Shown: positions 26,331 through 36,990, counted from the first letter of the stretch. The stretch: DNA of 64,000 nt from Saccharospirillum sp. MSK14-1 (GCF_003054965.1 NZ_MIES01000033.1:1302001-1366000); one strand, 5' to 3'. The notes: a model not told the origin generated them from the letters alone. Numbers and translations are program-made.

Positions 26331-28709
26331 CTACCCAAAAACGCCCTGCACCACCTGATCAAAATGATCGGCAAAGGTCACCGTCAAACCTTTCTTCAGG
26401 TAAGCAGGCAGCTCGTCAAAATCACCGCGGTTAGGTTCCGGCAGAATCAGTTTGCGAATGCCCTGACGCCGCGCCGCAATGACTTTCTCACGAATACCAC
26501 CCACGGCCAGCACTTCACCGGTCAAGGTGATTTCTCCGGTCATCGCCAGGCCCGCCGGCGGCGCCTTGTTCAAAGCCAGACTCAATAGCGCGGTGGACAA
26601 GGTTACGCCCGCGCTGGGTCCATCTTTCGGTGTCGCGCCTTCGGGCACGTGGACGTGAATCAGGCTTTGCTTAAACAGCTCAGCATTGCCGCCGTAACGC
26701 TGTGCATTTGCCACAACGAAGCTGTAGGCGATTTCAGCGGACTCGCGCATCACGTCACCCAGTTTGCCCGTCAGCTTCAGGCCCCGCTGATAATCGTGCA
26801 CGCGTGTCACTTCGATCGGCAAGGTGGCACCGCCCATCGAGGTCCACGCCAGACCCGTCACCACGCCCACGCCTTTGAGTCGTTTCTCGTGCCGGAACAC
26901 CGGCGTACCCAGTAATCCGGGCAGGTCTTCCGGCTGGACCTGTATCGCACTGTCCGGTGCTTCCAAAAGACGCACTACCGACTTGCGAATGATCTTGGCC
27001 AGCTGCTTCTCAAGATTCCGCACACCCGCTTCACGGGCGTAGCCTTCGATCACCTGACGCAACGCCTTCCGGCTGATTTTCAGTTGCTTTTTATCAACGC
27101 CAGCGCGCTCCAGCTGGCGTGGCCACAGATGACGGCTGGCAATATCCAGCTTTTCTTCCGCCAGATAACCGGACAGGCGAATCACATCCATGCGGTCGAG
27201 CAAGGCTGGCGGGATGGTGTCGAGCTGATTGGCGGTACACACAAAGAGCACCTTCGACAGATCCAGACGCAGATCCAGATAGTGATCCAGAAATTGACTG
27301 TTTTGTTCCGGATCGAGGGTTTCCAGCAACGCCGACGCCGGGTCGCCTTGATAGGACGCGCCGATTTTATCAATCTCATCCAGCATGATGACCGGGTTCA
27401 TGACATCGACGTCTTTCAGCGCCTGGACAAACTTGCCCGGCATGGCACCAATGTAGGTGCGACGATGGCCTTTAATCTCAGCCTCATCGCGCATACCCCC
27501 CAAGCTGAAGCGATAGAACGGACGCCCCAGACTGTCAGCCACCGCCCGGCCAATGGAGGTTTTACCCACCCCGGGCGGACCGACTAACAGCACAATGGAT
27601 CCGGCGATTTCGCCCTTATAGGCGCCCACCGCCAAAAATTCCAGGATGCGCTCTTTAACGTCTTCCAGGCCCGAATGATGTTTGTCGAGCACTTTACGGG
27701 CGCGCTGAAGATCCAGCTTGTCTTCGCTGTAGTGGCCCCAGGGAATTTGCGTTGCCCAATCCAGATAATTCCGAGTCACCCCGTATTCAGGCGACCCGGT
27801 TTCCAGCATGGACAACTTATGCAGCTCCTCGTCGATGCGCTTCATCGCCTCGGGCGGTACGGTTTTGTCTTCCAGGCGCTGACGGAATTCGTCGGCATCG
27901 CTCTGACGATCATCCTTGCTGATGCCCAGCTCTTTCTGGATGTACTTCAACTGCTCGCGCAAAAAGAACTCACGCTGATGCTCAGACATCTCCTGATTAA
28001 CCTGATCGTTAATCTCTTGATGTAAGCGCGCCACTTCCAGTTCGCGCTTCAACAAGGCCAGCACCCTTTCCATGCGCGCCAGCAACGGCAGCGTATCGAG
28101 CACGTCCTGAAGCGCATCGGTATCGGCTGAGGTAATGGCCGCAGCAAAGTCGGCCAGTGGTGACGGCTGATTCGGACTGAACCGATTCAGGTACTGCTTC
28201 AACTCTTCCGAATAGAGCGGATTGATTGGCAACAGCTCTTTAATGGCGCCGATCAAGGCCATGGCATAGGCACGCACTTCGCTTTCCGACTCTTGCGGTT
28301 CCGTCGGGTAGGCGACCTCCATCAGATACGGCGGCTTACGCGATAACCAGGAACGCATCTGCACCCGGCGCAGCCCTTCGGCGATAAAGTGAATGGCTCC
28401 ATCGCGCTCACGCACCTGGTGAACCCGCACCACGGTGCCAGTAAGCGGCAGTTGATCGCGTCGGATCGAATGGGCCTCAAAGTCATCAAGGTGGAACAGG
28501 CAGAGCAACTTGTGCGGTGTGTTGCTGACCCGCTCCAGCGTTTCCCGCCAGGCATCGGCCTGCACCATGATTGGCATGATCTGAGCGGGGAAATAGGGTC
28601 GGTTTTGGACCGGGATCAGATAGAGTTTATCGGGGAGTTGTTCATCACTGGGGACCAGGGCAGAACCGCGGCTGATTATTTCAGGTTGATGTGGATCTTG
28701 ATCAGTCAT
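26331..28709 (-). CDS. lon: ATP-dependent Lon protease
   Basis: 792 residues. The N-terminal LON domain (about 28-225) is followed by a coiled helical region and AAA+ with Walker A (G-P-P-G-V-G-K-T) and Walker B (I-M-L-D-E-I-D-K). The C-terminal protease has the Ser-Lys dyad, Ser in K-D-G-P-S-A-G-V and Lys in G-G-I-R-E-K-V-I-A-A-R-R. It degrades misfolded and regulatory proteins in the cytoplasm. The opening and lack of the usual clpP-clpX-hupB neighbours suggest a second Lon of the AsrA type known in pseudomonads; this is inference. A weak promoter, CTGACG-17-TATACA, lies about 130 bp upstream on the minus strand. Confidence 0.95.
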   Translation of the reverse strand: MTDQDPHQPEIISRGSALVPSDEQLPDKLYLIPVQNRPYFPAQIMPIMVQADAWRETLERVSNTPHKLLCLFHLDDFEAHSIRRDQLPLTGTVVRVHQVRERDGAIHFIAEGLRRVQMRSWLSRKPPYLMEVAYPTEPQESESEVRAYAMALIGAIKELLPINPLYSEELKQYLNRFSPNQPSPLADFAAAITSADTDALQDVLDTLPLLARMERVLALLKRELEVARLHQEINDQVNQEMSEHQREFFLREQLKYIQKELGISKDDRQSDADEFRQRLEDKTVPPEAMKRIDEELHKLSMLETGSPEYGVTRNYLDWATQIPWGHYSEDKLDLQRARKVLDKHHSGLEDVKERILEFLAVGAYKGEIAGSIVLLVGPPGVGKTSIGRAVADSLGRPFYRFSLGGMRDEAEIKGHRRTYIGAMPGKFVQALKDVDVMNPVIMLDEIDKIGASYQGDPASALLETLDPEQNSQFLDHYLDLRLDLSKVLFVCTANQLDTIPPALLDRMDVIRLSGYLAEEKLDIASRHLWPRQLERAGVDKKQLKISRKALRQVIEGYAREAGVRNLEKQLAKIIRKSVVRLLEAPDSAIQVQPEDLPGLLGTPVFRHEKRLKGVGVVTGLAWTSMGGATLPIEVTRVHDYQRGLKLTGKLGDVMRESAEIAYSFVVANAQRYGGNAELFKQSLIHVHVPEGATPKDGPSAGVTLSTALLSLALNKAPPAGLAMTGEITLTGEVLAVGGIREKVIAARRQGIRKLILPEPNRGDFDELPAYLKKGLTVTFADHFDQVVQGVFG

Positions 28710-29291
28710 GCATTTGAGTCCAACTGCAAAGTCGACTCGAAAGTGGGGCCATGGGCCGGCAAATCAATTGCTGATCGTCACGCTGTTTGAAAGCCGCACC
28801 AAAGTTGCTCCTGGCCGCCGAATCTCGACCCGATTTCGATCATTGTATATCCGCCTTTCATCGCGCCGTCAGCTTGACACTGTTCACAAGGTTACCGAAA
28901 CCCTGAGCCCATCAGGGCTAGCGAAGAGTGTCCACAAAATCTGTGGATATCTCTGTGAAAAAAACTGTTTAAGGTGGCCTCAGCTACCATCGTAACGGTA
29001 TTGCCATAAATTGATCAAAATTTAAACTATGTTTATTTTTCTTTTAATATCAATAGGTTACAGGTTTTCAGCATATAAAATATCCAAGTGCGTATTGACT
29101 CAGAGGCCCAAAGCAGTGTTCCACTCAACCGCACACCAGCTTGGGGATAGATTGCCTAAACTCTTTTTCATATCGCTTCAAGCCACGCCTTACGTCAAGT
29201 TTGTATCAATTTGTAATCATTCATATTTTTGTCACGCCTGAGCGTCAAGGGCGTCCGTTTTTATGACGCAATAATGCCAACGGACGCGCAC
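28710..29291. other. Long AT-rich intergenic region upstream of lon
   Basis: No supported gene in about 580 bp. From about 28995 to 29245 it is markedly AT-rich. It holds a TCCACA/TGTGGA hairpin (28931-28947) and a 9-bp inverted repeat, GCGTCCGTT (29251-29259) with AACGGACGC (29279-29287). The half next to lon likely carries its promoter. An AT-rich tract next to an H-NS-like gene would be a natural binding target for that protein (inference). Confidence 0.6.
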
Positions 29292-29317
29292 AAAAAAGCC
29301 GGCATTCAGCCGGCTTT
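29292..29317 (-). terminator. Intrinsic terminator of the MvaT-like gene
   Basis: AAAGCCGGC (29295-29303) pairs with GCCGGCTTT (29309-29317) around ATTCA; read on the minus strand the 9-bp stem runs into a T-tract (29297-29292). It lies 17 bp beyond the stop of the gene at 29334. Confidence 0.93.
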
Positions 29318-29333
29318 GAGCAAGGGCAACGTC

Positions 29334-29789
29334 TTAGTCGACCAACCAGCCCTGAACGGTGTCGATACCGTGCTCTTCAATCCACACGTCCAACGGCTTG
29401 GGATTGCGGCGTTTCTTCTCGACACGCTCACCGGTGTTCGGATTTTCATAGGTGCCGATTGCCAGCTTCGGACCAGTAGAAGCTTTGGCAGCCTTCTTGC
29501 GAGCGCCTTTAACACCACCGACACGAGCGAAATACGCTTGCAGCTCTTCGTAGAATTCCGGTTTGTCAGCCTTCTTACCCTGAGCCTTAACCCATTCAAT
29601 GATCGCTTTCGAACGGGCCGTGAAGATGTCGTATTCGGAGATGCCGTACTCGTCGAACAACTTACGCACTTCTTCCTGATACTGCTCGAAGCCTTCCATC
29701 CGTTTGGCCTGGGCTTCTTTTTGCTTGCGCAATTCTTCGATCTTGGCTTCGTGTTCCTGAATTTTCTTATCCAGATCCGGGTCTAGCAT
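29334..29789 (-). CDS. H-NS-family protein with MvaT-like C-terminal DNA-binding motif
   Basis: 151 residues. The first 55 residues form a highly charged coiled coil (I-E-E-L-R-K-Q-K-E-A-Q-A-K-R), as in oligomerising H-NS relatives. A basic linker (R-K-K-A-A-K-A) precedes a C-terminal Y-E-N-P-N-T-G-E, K-K-R-R-N-P-K-P-L and W-I-E-E-H-G, resembling the MvaT motif Y-x-N-P-x-T-G-E with a C-terminal W. It is longer in the middle than MvaT (about 125 residues). Likely a nucleoid protein that silences AT-rich DNA. It is 15 bp downstream of lysS on the same strand and followed by a terminator. Confidence 0.75.
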   Translation of the reverse strand: MLDPDLDKKIQEHEAKIEELRKQKEAQAKRMEGFEQYQEEVRKLFDEYGISEYDIFTARSKAIIEWVKAQGKKADKPEFYEELQAYFARVGGVKGARKKAAKASTGPKLAIGTYENPNTGERVEKKRRNPKPLDVWIEEHGIDTVQGWLVD

Positions 29790-29804
29790 TCACTGTCTCC
29801 TGGG

Positions 29805-31319
29805 TTATTCGCCCGCACTGCGGGGTTTCATATGTGGAAAAAGGATGACGTCTTTGATCGAAGGTGAATCGGTGAAGTACATCACCAATCGATCGATACC
29901 GATGCCCTCACCTGCCGTAGGCGGCAAGCCGTACTCCAGGGCGTTGATGTAATCGTCGTCATAAAACATGGCTTCGTCGTCACCGGCGTCCTTGGCATCG
30001 ACCTGGGCTCGGAAGCGTTCAGCTTGATCGATGGGGTCGTTCAGCTCCGAGAAGCCGTTGGCAATTTCGCGGCCGCCAAGGAAGAACTCGAAACGGTCGG
30101 TGACCTCCGGGTTGTCGTCATTACGACGCGCCAGCGGCGATACTTCGGCCGGATAAGCGGTAATAAACACCGGACCATCGAGTTTTTCTTCAACGGTGGC
30201 TTCGAATATCTCGGTCTGCAGTTTGCCCAATCCCCAACCGGGTTGCGCTTCAATGCCATGACGCTTGGCCACGGCTACCGCCGCATCGCGCTTGTCGATA
30301 TCAGTGGCCGACAAATCCGGGTTGTATTTGAGGATGGCATCGAACATCGTCAAGCGCTCGAAGGCCGCGCCCAAATCGAATGTCTTGCCCTGATAATGCA
30401 GCTCGGTCGTACCCAGCACTTTCTGCGCAATCTCACGCAGCATGGCTTCGGTCAAATCCATCAGGTCGTGATAGGTGGCGTACGCCTGATACCACTCGAG
30501 CATGGTGAATTCGGGGTTGTGTCGCGTCGAGACGCCTTCGTTGCGGAAGTTACGGTTGATCTCGAACACCTTCTCGAAACCACCCACCACCAGTCGCTTC
30601 AGATAGAGTTCCGGCGCAATGCGCAGGTACATGTCGATGTCCATGGCGTTGTGGTGAGTGACAAACGGCTTGGCGGTAGCGCCGCCGGGAATCACCTGCA
30701 ACATGGGCGTTTCGACTTCCATGTATCCACGCTCGGTCAAAAACCGGCGAATGCCGTTGACGATGCCCGTGCGCACTTCAAACACTCGGCGGGTATCGTC
30801 ACTGATCATCAGGTCAACATAACGCTGGCGATACTTCATTTCCTGATCGGCCAGGCCATGGAATTTATCGGGCAGCGGCCGCAGCGACTTGGTCAGGATG
30901 GTCAGGTTGTCGAGTGATTCAACCGAGACATAGAGTTCGCCCTTTCCCGATTTGGCCAGCTTGCCGCGCACACCGACGATGTCGCCGATGTCGAGCAACT
31001 GCCAGTCCTGGCTTTCTTTCTGCAACAGCTTGGGCAGATAGGCCTGTATACGGCCACTGCTGTCACGCAGGCCAATAAAAGGTCCGCCGCGACGCATCAC
31101 ACGACCGGCAACGGCCACGCTGACGTCTTCCGCTTCGACCGCTTCTTTGTCCAGGTCGCCATACTGCGACTGCAGATCACCGGCCATCTGCTCGCGGCGG
31201 AAATCGTTCGGAAACGCCTGCGGCCGGCTGGCAGCCAGGTCAGCCAGTTTCTGTTTGCGCTCGGCAATCAGATGGTTTTCGTCCGTTGCGGTTTGGTTAT
31301 CGATTTGGTTATCGGTCAT
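29805..31319 (-). CDS. lysS: Lysyl-tRNA synthetase, class II
   Basis: 504 residues, the usual bacterial length. An N-terminal OB anticodon-binding domain (about 60-150) precedes the class II core with motif 2 around [15 protein letters not shown] and motif 3 around G-I-G-I-D-R-L-V-M. It charges tRNA-Lys. It follows prfB by 52 bp, the order known from enteric bacteria. Confidence 0.98.
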   Translation of the reverse strand: MTDNQIDNQTATDENHLIAERKQKLADLAASRPQAFPNDFRREQMAGDLQSQYGDLDKEAVEAEDVSVAVAGRVMRRGGPFIGLRDSSGRIQAYLPKLLQKESQDWQLLDIGDIVGVRGKLAKSGKGELYVSVESLDNLTILTKSLRPLPDKFHGLADQEMKYRQRYVDLMISDDTRRVFEVRTGIVNGIRRFLTERGYMEVETPMLQVIPGGATAKPFVTHHNAMDIDMYLRIAPELYLKRLVVGGFEKVFEINRNFRNEGVSTRHNPEFTMLEWYQAYATYHDLMDLTEAMLREIAQKVLGTTELHYQGKTFDLGAAFERLTMFDAILKYNPDLSATDIDKRDAAVAVAKRHGIEAQPGWGLGKLQTEIFEATVEEKLDGPVFITAYPAEVSPLARRNDDNPEVTDRFEFFLGGREIANGFSELNDPIDQAERFRAQVDAKDAGDDEAMFYDDDYINALEYGLPPTAGEGIGIDRLVMYFTDSPSIKDVILFPHMKPRSAGE

Positions 31320-31371
31320 CTTCTGTCAGTCCACTGTCGGGGTGCCCGGCGTGCGGGCACCGGGCACGGTT

Positions 31372-32467
31372 TCAGAGCCCCTTCTTCAGAGACGCTTCGA
31401 TGAATTGATCCAGGGCACCATCGAGTACCGCCTGGGTGTTGTGCGTTTCCACGCCGGTGCGCAGATCCTTGATGCGCGAATCGTCGAGCACGTAAGAACG
31501 AATCTGACTGCCCCAGCCGATGTCCGATTTCGAGTCTTCCACCGCCTGGGCGGCTTCGTTGCGTTTCATCATCTCGAATTCGTACAGCTTAGCTTTCAGC
31601 TGTTTCATCGCCTGGTCTTTGTTTTTGTGCTGTGACCGGTCGTTCTGACACTGCACCACAATGTTGGTGGGCAAGTGGGTAATCCGCACCGCCGATTCGG
31701 TCCGGTTAACGTGCTGACCACCGGCACCGGAAGCGCGGTAAACGTCGATACGCAGATCGGCCGGGTTGATTTCCACTTCGAAGCTGTCATCAACTTCCGG
31801 CGAGACAAACACCGAGGTAAAGGACGTATGGCGACGGTTGCCCGAATCGAAGGGCGATTTGCGCACCAGGCGATGGACGCCGGTTTCGGTGCGCAGCCAG
31901 CCAAAGGCGTATTCCCCTTCAATGCGAATGGTCGCCGACTTAATACCGGCCACTTCACCGGCGGAGGCTTCCATCAATTCGGCTTTGAAACCTTTTTCTT
32001 CAGCCCAGCGCAGATACATGCGCAGCAGCATTTCTGCCCAATCCTGCGCTTCGGTACCGCCAGAACCCGCCTGAATATCCAAATAGGCGTTGGTGGCATC
32101 CATTTCGCCGCTGAACATACGACGGAATTCGAGCGTTTCAAGCTCGGCTTCCATGGCATTTAAATCCGCCTGAATATCGGCCACGGTGCCGGCATCGTCT
32201 TCTTCGGCAGCCATATCCAACAAATCGCCGGCATCACGAGTGCCATCGATCAGACGCGTCAGTGTGGTGACAATGGTGCTGAGGTTACTGCGTTCCTGCC
32301 CCAGGGCCTGGGCACGTTCGGGTTCATTCCAGACGTCCGGCTGGGCCAGTTCACGTTCGACTTCGTCTAAGCGTTCTTGCTTTACATCGAAGTCAAAGGT
32401 ACCCCCTAAGCACGTCGGTGCGCGCCTGAAGGTCTTTGATCTGTTCTTTGATCGGATTGATTTCCAC
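31372..32467 (-). CDS. prfB: Peptide chain release factor 2, with programmed +1 frameshift
   Basis: Translation starts at GTG 32467 (GGAG 6 bases upstream; gives M-E-I-N-P-I as in enteric RF2), reads 24 codons to C-T-T (32398-32396), slips +1 past the in-frame TGA (32395-32393) and continues to 31372, giving 364 residues. An ATG at 32479 is an alternative start. The product has the stop-codon recognition motif S-P-F and the G-G-Q hydrolysis motif in [10 protein letters not shown]2 releases chains at UGA and UAA. Frameshifting makes its own level fall when RF2 is abundant. Neighbours recJ and lysS match the classic arrangement. Confidence 0.97.
32392..32407 (-). promoter_or_regulatory. prfB programmed frameshift site
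   Basis: On the minus strand AGGGGG (32407-32402), TAC, CTT, TGA, C: an internal Shine-Dalgarno three bases before CTT, then the UGA stop followed by C. This equals the E. coli RF2 site apart from TAC in place of TAT. Slow UGA decoding lets tRNA-Leu slip from CUU to UUU. Confidence 0.97.
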
Positions 32468-32549
32468 GGGCCGCTCCATTTGCAAAAAAGCAGGGTTTGC
32501 CGATTTCGGGCGGCGTATTTTATCGAAAATTCAATGCCTTAGGTAGTGA

Positions 32550-34292
32550 TTAATCGCGCGGTGCGAGGTCGTTAAAAACCAGTTGTACGCTTTCGCGACC
32601 GCGATATCGATTGCACTGCAATTGATAGACGCCATCCAGATAGGGTTTTTGCGTTGGCCAGATTGAGGGTTCGATATTAAAGGCAATAGCGTCGACCACC
32701 TGGCCGTTCGGATCACTCAATTCCAGTTTTAGATGATGCTCACCTACGATGCGCTGGCTTTCGATACGCCAGCGGCCGTGAAAACGCGGTTCCGGGAAAT
32801 TCTGGCCCCAAGGTCCAGCGGTTTCGAGCAACAGAGCAGTTTCCAGATTCAACTCCGCTGCCTGCAGTTCGCCATCGGTCACGATGGTTGGAATCAACGC
32901 TTCTGGCTCGCACAGCTCACTGACCGCCCGATCAAACCACTGGCGTAATTCGTCCAGACGCTCTGCTTCAATGGTTAACCCGGCGGCCATGGCGTGCCCA
33001 CCAAACTTGCGCAACAAACCCGGGCACTGACTGGCCATCCAATCCAGACCATCGCGCAGATGAAAACCGGCAATGGATCGCGCCGACCCTTTAAGCAGCC
33101 CATTATCGCTGGCGGCCATAGCGATCACCGGACGATGCACTCGATCTTTAACCCGCGATGCCAAAATACCGATCACACCTTCGTGCCAATCGGCTTCAAA
33201 CAACACGTGTCCATTGCGGTTTTCTAAATCGCTGAGATCGTCGAGATAGCGCTCGGCATCGACCAACATGGAGCGTTCGATGGAACGCCGCTCGCGATTG
33301 AGCGCATCCAGTTCAGCAGCGCGCTGGCGTGCCTGCGCCGGGTCACGTGCCAGCAGGGTTTGAACACCGACCGTCATATCGTCCAGCCGGCCTGCTGCGT
33401 TCAAACGCGGACCGACCACAAAACCGAAATCCTGACTGCGAGCATGGCGCCAGTCGCGTCCGGCGACTTCAAATAACGCCAGGATGCCTGGCCGGGCACG
33501 ACCCGCCCGAATGCGCGCCAAGCCTTGCTGCACCAGGCGACGATTGTTGGCATCCAGCGGCACCACATCGGCAACCGTGGCCAACGCCACCAAATCGAGC
33601 CAATCGGCCAATGCGGGTTCGCGGTGCCCCTGCTCAAACCAGCCGGATTCGCGCAATCGCGCGCGCCAGGCAATCAGCAGATAAAACATCACCGTGCAGC
33701 CGCAGGCCGCCTTAGATGGAAATTTACAGCCGGGTTGATTGGGATTGAGCACGGCATTGGCGTCGGGCAATTGCTCGCCGGGCAAATGGTGATCGGTGAC
33801 CAAGACTTTAACGCCCGCGGCTTTCGCCGCCGCCACGCCATCCAGACTGGCGATGCCGTTATCGACCGTAATGATCAGGTCCGGCGCTTGTTGCAACGCC
33901 AATTCGACGATTTCCGGAGATAACCCATAACCGTATTCGAAGCGATTGGGCAGCAGAAAATCGACGTCCAGGCCAAAAGCGCTCAGAGCTTCGACCGCCA
34001 GCGTCGTACTGGTCGCGCCATCGACGTCGTAATCACCCACGATCAACACCCGCCAGCGGTGCTGCAACGCCTGTTGCAACAAATCGACAGCCGCGTCGAT
34101 GCCCTTAAGCGATTGCCAGGGCAGCAGGTGTTTCAGTTGGGAGTCGAGCTCGACCGCTGCGGTTACTCCGCGAGCGCGGTACAGCCGGTCGAGCAAGGGA
34201 TGATCGTGAACCGCTGGCCCTTCCGCCAGCGTTCGTTCACTGATGGCCGGTAGATCGGCACTCAAAACATCAACCGAACACGGTATCGGCAA
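32550..34292 (-). CDS. recJ: Single-stranded-DNA exonuclease RecJ
   Basis: 580 residues. DHH phosphoesterase motifs: G-D-Y-D-V-D-G (I), T-V-D-N-G and T-D-H-H-L-P-G (III), then the DHHA1 part with F-G-G-H-A-M-A-A-G-L and an OB domain at the C-terminus. It degrades 5' ends of single strands in recombination and mismatch repair. The first 23 bp overlap the end of thrC, so translation may be coupled; prfB follows after 82 bp. Confidence 0.97.
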   Translation of the reverse strand: MPIPCSVDVLSADLPAISERTLAEGPAVHDHPLLDRLYRARGVTAAVELDSQLKHLLPWQSLKGIDAAVDLLQQALQHRWRVLIVGDYDVDGATSTTLAVEALSAFGLDVDFLLPNRFEYGYGLSPEIVELALQQAPDLIITVDNGIASLDGVAAAKAAGVKVLVTDHHLPGEQLPDANAVLNPNQPGCKFPSKAACGCTVMFYLLIAWRARLRESGWFEQGHREPALADWLDLVALATVADVVPLDANNRRLVQQGLARIRAGRARPGILALFEVAGRDWRHARSQDFGFVVGPRLNAAGRLDDMTVGVQTLLARDPAQARQRAAELDALNRERRSIERSMLVDAERYLDDLSDLENRNGHVLFEADWHEGVIGILASRVKDRVHRPVIAMAASDNGLLKGSARSIAGFHLRDGLDWMASQCPGLLRKFGGHAMAAGLTIEAERLDELRQWFDRAVSELCEPEALIPTIVTDGELQAAELNLETALLLETAGPWGQNFPEPRFHGRWRIESQRIVGEHHLKLELSDPNGQVVDAIAFNIEPSIWPTQKPYLDGVYQLQCNRYRGRESVQLVFNDLAPRD

Positions 34293-35664
34293 TGTGGGCT
34301 TGCACCTTGGCGAGATCCGCCGGTAAGACGCTGTAGCGCTCCGAACGCTGCATCAAATCGCTCAGATGATGCGGTAATTCCGGCGATTGCAGTCCGGCTT
34401 GTTCGATCGCATCGGCAAACTTGACCGGGTGCGCCGTGCCCAATGTGATCATCGGATCAATATCGCTGCGTCGCGTCGCTCTCGCTGCGGCCACACCAAT
34501 AGCCGTATGCGGATCGAGCAGATAACCGGTGTCGGCATGCACACTGCGAATGGTGTCGACGGTCCCCGCATCATCCAGCGCATGGCTGTCGAACAATTCG
34601 CGGGCGCGGGCCAAGCGCGCTTCGTCAAGGCTGACGTTTTCGTTATTCAGTTTATCCATCAGCGTGCTCAGGCTGGCGCCATCACGGTCGTACAGATCAA
34701 ACAGCAGTCGTTCGAAGTTGGACGACACCACAATATCCATCGATGGCGACAAGGTATGCGCCAACGGCTGTTTCTCGTAGAGGTTCTTGCTGAGCACCCG
34801 GTGCAGAATGTCGTTCTGATTGGTAGCGACCACCAACTGACCGATCGGCAATCCCATTTTCTTGGCCAGATAGCCGGCAAAGATGTCGCCGAAGTTACCG
34901 GTCGGCACCGAAAAAGCCACCTGACGATCCGGCCCACCGAGGTTAAGCGCTGCATAAAAGTAGTAGACGATCTGCGCCATTATGCGCGCCCAGTTGATCG
35001 AATTGACCGCGACTAAACGGCGCTCACCACGCAGAAAAGATTGATCCCCAAAGCTGGCTTTAACCATCGACTGGCAATCGTCGAAATTGCCTTCGATGGC
35101 GATGTTATGAATGTTGTCGCCTACAACAGTCGTCATCTGGCGGCGCTGCACTTCGGACACGCGCTGATGCGGATGCAGGATAAAGATGTCGATGTTGTCG
35201 CAGCGCTTACAGCCTTCAATGGCTGCCGAGCCGGTATCGCCAGACGTCGCGCCTACAATCACCGCGCGCTCACCTCGTTTCGCCAGCGTCACATCGAGCA
35301 AACGACCCAGCAGTTGCAACGCAAAATCTTTAAACGCCAGCGTTGGGCCCTGGAACAACTCCAGCACGTATTCGTTGTGATCAATCTGCGCCAACGGTGC
35401 TACGGCTTTATGGCCAAAAACGCCGTAAGTTTCCTTAAGCATGGTTGCCAGTTCATCATCGCTGACAGCACCGGCAACGAACGGCTGAATGATGCGAAAC
35501 GCCAGTTCGTGATACGGCAATCCGCGCCAGGAGCGGATTGCATCCTGGCTGTATTGCGGCAACGTTTCCGGAACGTACAAACCACCATCGCTGGCCAGCC
35601 CCGTCAGCAAAACGTCTTCGAATTCCAGAGTCGGAGCCTGGCCCCGGGTGCTGATGTATTTCAC
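34270..35664 (-). CDS. thrC: Threonine synthase
   Basis: 464 residues, the long proteobacterial form. The PLP lysine lies in P-T-L-A-F-K-D-F-A-L-Q; G-A-T-S-G-D-T-G-S-A-A is the phosphate-binding loop. It converts O-phosphohomoserine to threonine. It is 27 bp after hom, so hom-thrC form the threonine operon without thrB. Confidence 0.98.
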   Translation of the reverse strand: MKYISTRGQAPTLEFEDVLLTGLASDGGLYVPETLPQYSQDAIRSWRGLPYHELAFRIIQPFVAGAVSDDELATMLKETYGVFGHKAVAPLAQIDHNEYVLELFQGPTLAFKDFALQLLGRLLDVTLAKRGERAVIVGATSGDTGSAAIEGCKRCDNIDIFILHPHQRVSEVQRRQMTTVVGDNIHNIAIEGNFDDCQSMVKASFGDQSFLRGERRLVAVNSINWARIMAQIVYYFYAALNLGGPDRQVAFSVPTGNFGDIFAGYLAKKMGLPIGQLVVATNQNDILHRVLSKNLYEKQPLAHTLSPSMDIVVSSNFERLLFDLYDRDGASLSTLMDKLNNENVSLDEARLARARELFDSHALDDAGTVDTIRSVHADTGYLLDPHTAIGVAAARATRRSDIDPMITLGTAHPVKFADAIEQAGLQSPELPHHLSDLMQRSERYSVLPADLAKVQAHIADTVFG

Positions 35665-35691
35665 GCTGCTTCTCTCTTTATATTCTTTTGG

Positions 35692-36990
35692 TTAGCCGTC
35701 TAATTGCTCTACCCGAATCCGAACCACCGGGCGCGGTACGGAATCCAATGCTTCGAGCTGCTCAATGGCTTTATCCATGCGCTTTTCACGCACGTTATGC
35801 GTCAGCAGAATCAGCGGAACAACGGCCGCTTCGTCTTCCGGCTCTTTCTGAATGATGGCTTCAATATTAATGCCGTTATCACTCAACACCTGCGCAATCT
35901 TGGCCATCTGACCGACTTCATCACGCACGGTGATGCGCAGGTAATAGGACGTTTCGATTTCACTGACCGGCAGCACCGGCAGGTTTTCGGTTTCAACGCT
36001 GTAACCCAGATGCGGCACGTTTCCGGCATTATCAATCTCGCGGGCGATATCGACGATGTCCGCAATAACCGACGACGCGGTTTGCTCAGAACCCGCACCC
36101 GGTCCGGTGTACATCGTCGGACCGACGGCGTCTCCTTCCACCAGTACGGCATTCAGTACGCCATTAACGTTGGCCAGCAAACGCTTTTCCGGTACCAGTG
36201 TCGGATGCACACGCAGCTCAACACCTTCGGACGTTTTGCGGCTGAAGCCCAGATGCTTGATGCGATAACCCAGCTCTTCGGCATACTGAACATCTTCGCG
36301 GGTAATGCGGCTGATGCCTTCGGTGTAGACCTTCTCGAACTGCAGCGGAATACCGAAGGCGATGGACGCCAGAATGGTCAGCTTGTGCGCTGCGTCGATG
36401 CCTTCCACATCGAAGGTCGGATCGGCTTCAGCATAACCCAAGGCCTGCGCCTCCTTGAGCACATCATCAAACATCCGACCCTTTTCTCGCATCTCGGTGA
36501 GAATAAAGTTTCCGGTACCGTTGATGATGCCGGCCAGCCATTTAATGTCGTTGGCGACCAGACCTTCACGAATGCCTTTGATGATCGGAATGCCACCGGC
36601 GACCGCCGCTTCATAGGTCACGACCACGCCCTGGGCTTCGGCGGCTTTAAAAATCTCGTTGCCGTGTTTGGCAATCATCGCCTTGTTGGCTGTGACGATG
36701 TGCTTGCCGTGGGCAATGGCTTCAAGCACCAGCGCTTTGGCAACCTCTTCACCACCAATCAGTTCGACCAGAATATGAACATTCGGATCGCGAGCGACCT
36801 CGAAGATGTCGCGCGATACCTGAACATCACCCAGTTCGCAGTCCGGGTGATCGCGACGGGCACCAACGTGGGTAATTCGCACCGGCTTACCAGCTCGACG
36901 AGCAATGTCTTCCAGGTTCCGACGCATGACATTAAAGGTGCCGCTGCCGACGGTGCCCAGACCACAGAGTCCCACATTGACTGATTTCAA
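35692..36990 (-). CDS. hom: Homoserine dehydrogenase with ACT domain
   Basis: 432 residues. NAD(P) loop G-L-C-G-L-G-T-V-G-S-G at the start, the catalytic core (A-A-V-A-G-G-I-P-I-I), and a C-terminal ACT domain (about 350-425) that normally senses threonine. It reduces aspartate semialdehyde to homoserine. It is monofunctional, with no aspartokinase part. Upstream it is separated by about 230 bp from rplS; the xerD and dsbC genes found there in pseudomonads are absent. Confidence 0.97.
   Translation of the reverse strand: MKSVNVGLCGLGTVGSGTFNVMRRNLEDIARRAGKPVRITHVGARRDHPDCELGDVQVSRDIFEVARDPNVHILVELIGGEEVAKALVLEAIAHGKHIVTANKAMIAKHGNEIFKAAEAQGVVVTYEAAVAGGIPIIKGIREGLVANDIKWLAGIINGTGNFILTEMREKGRMFDDVLKEAQALGYAEADPTFDVEGIDAAHKLTILASIAFGIPLQFEKVYTEGISRITREDVQYAEELGYRIKHLGFSRKTSEGVELRVHPTLVPEKRLLANVNGVLNAVLVEGDAVGPTMYTGPGAGSEQTASSVIADIVDIAREIDNAGNVPHLGYSVETENLPVLPVSEIETSYYLRITVRDEVGQMAKIAQVLSDNGINIEAIIQKEPEDEAAVVPLILLTHNVREKRMDKAIEQLEALDSVPRPVVRIRVEQLDG

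Noticed and set aside
28931-28947. TCCACA/TGTGGA near lon as DnaA boxes or an origin
   Set aside because: The closest boxes have at least one mismatch, there is no cluster, and no dnaA, gidA or rnpA gene nearby.
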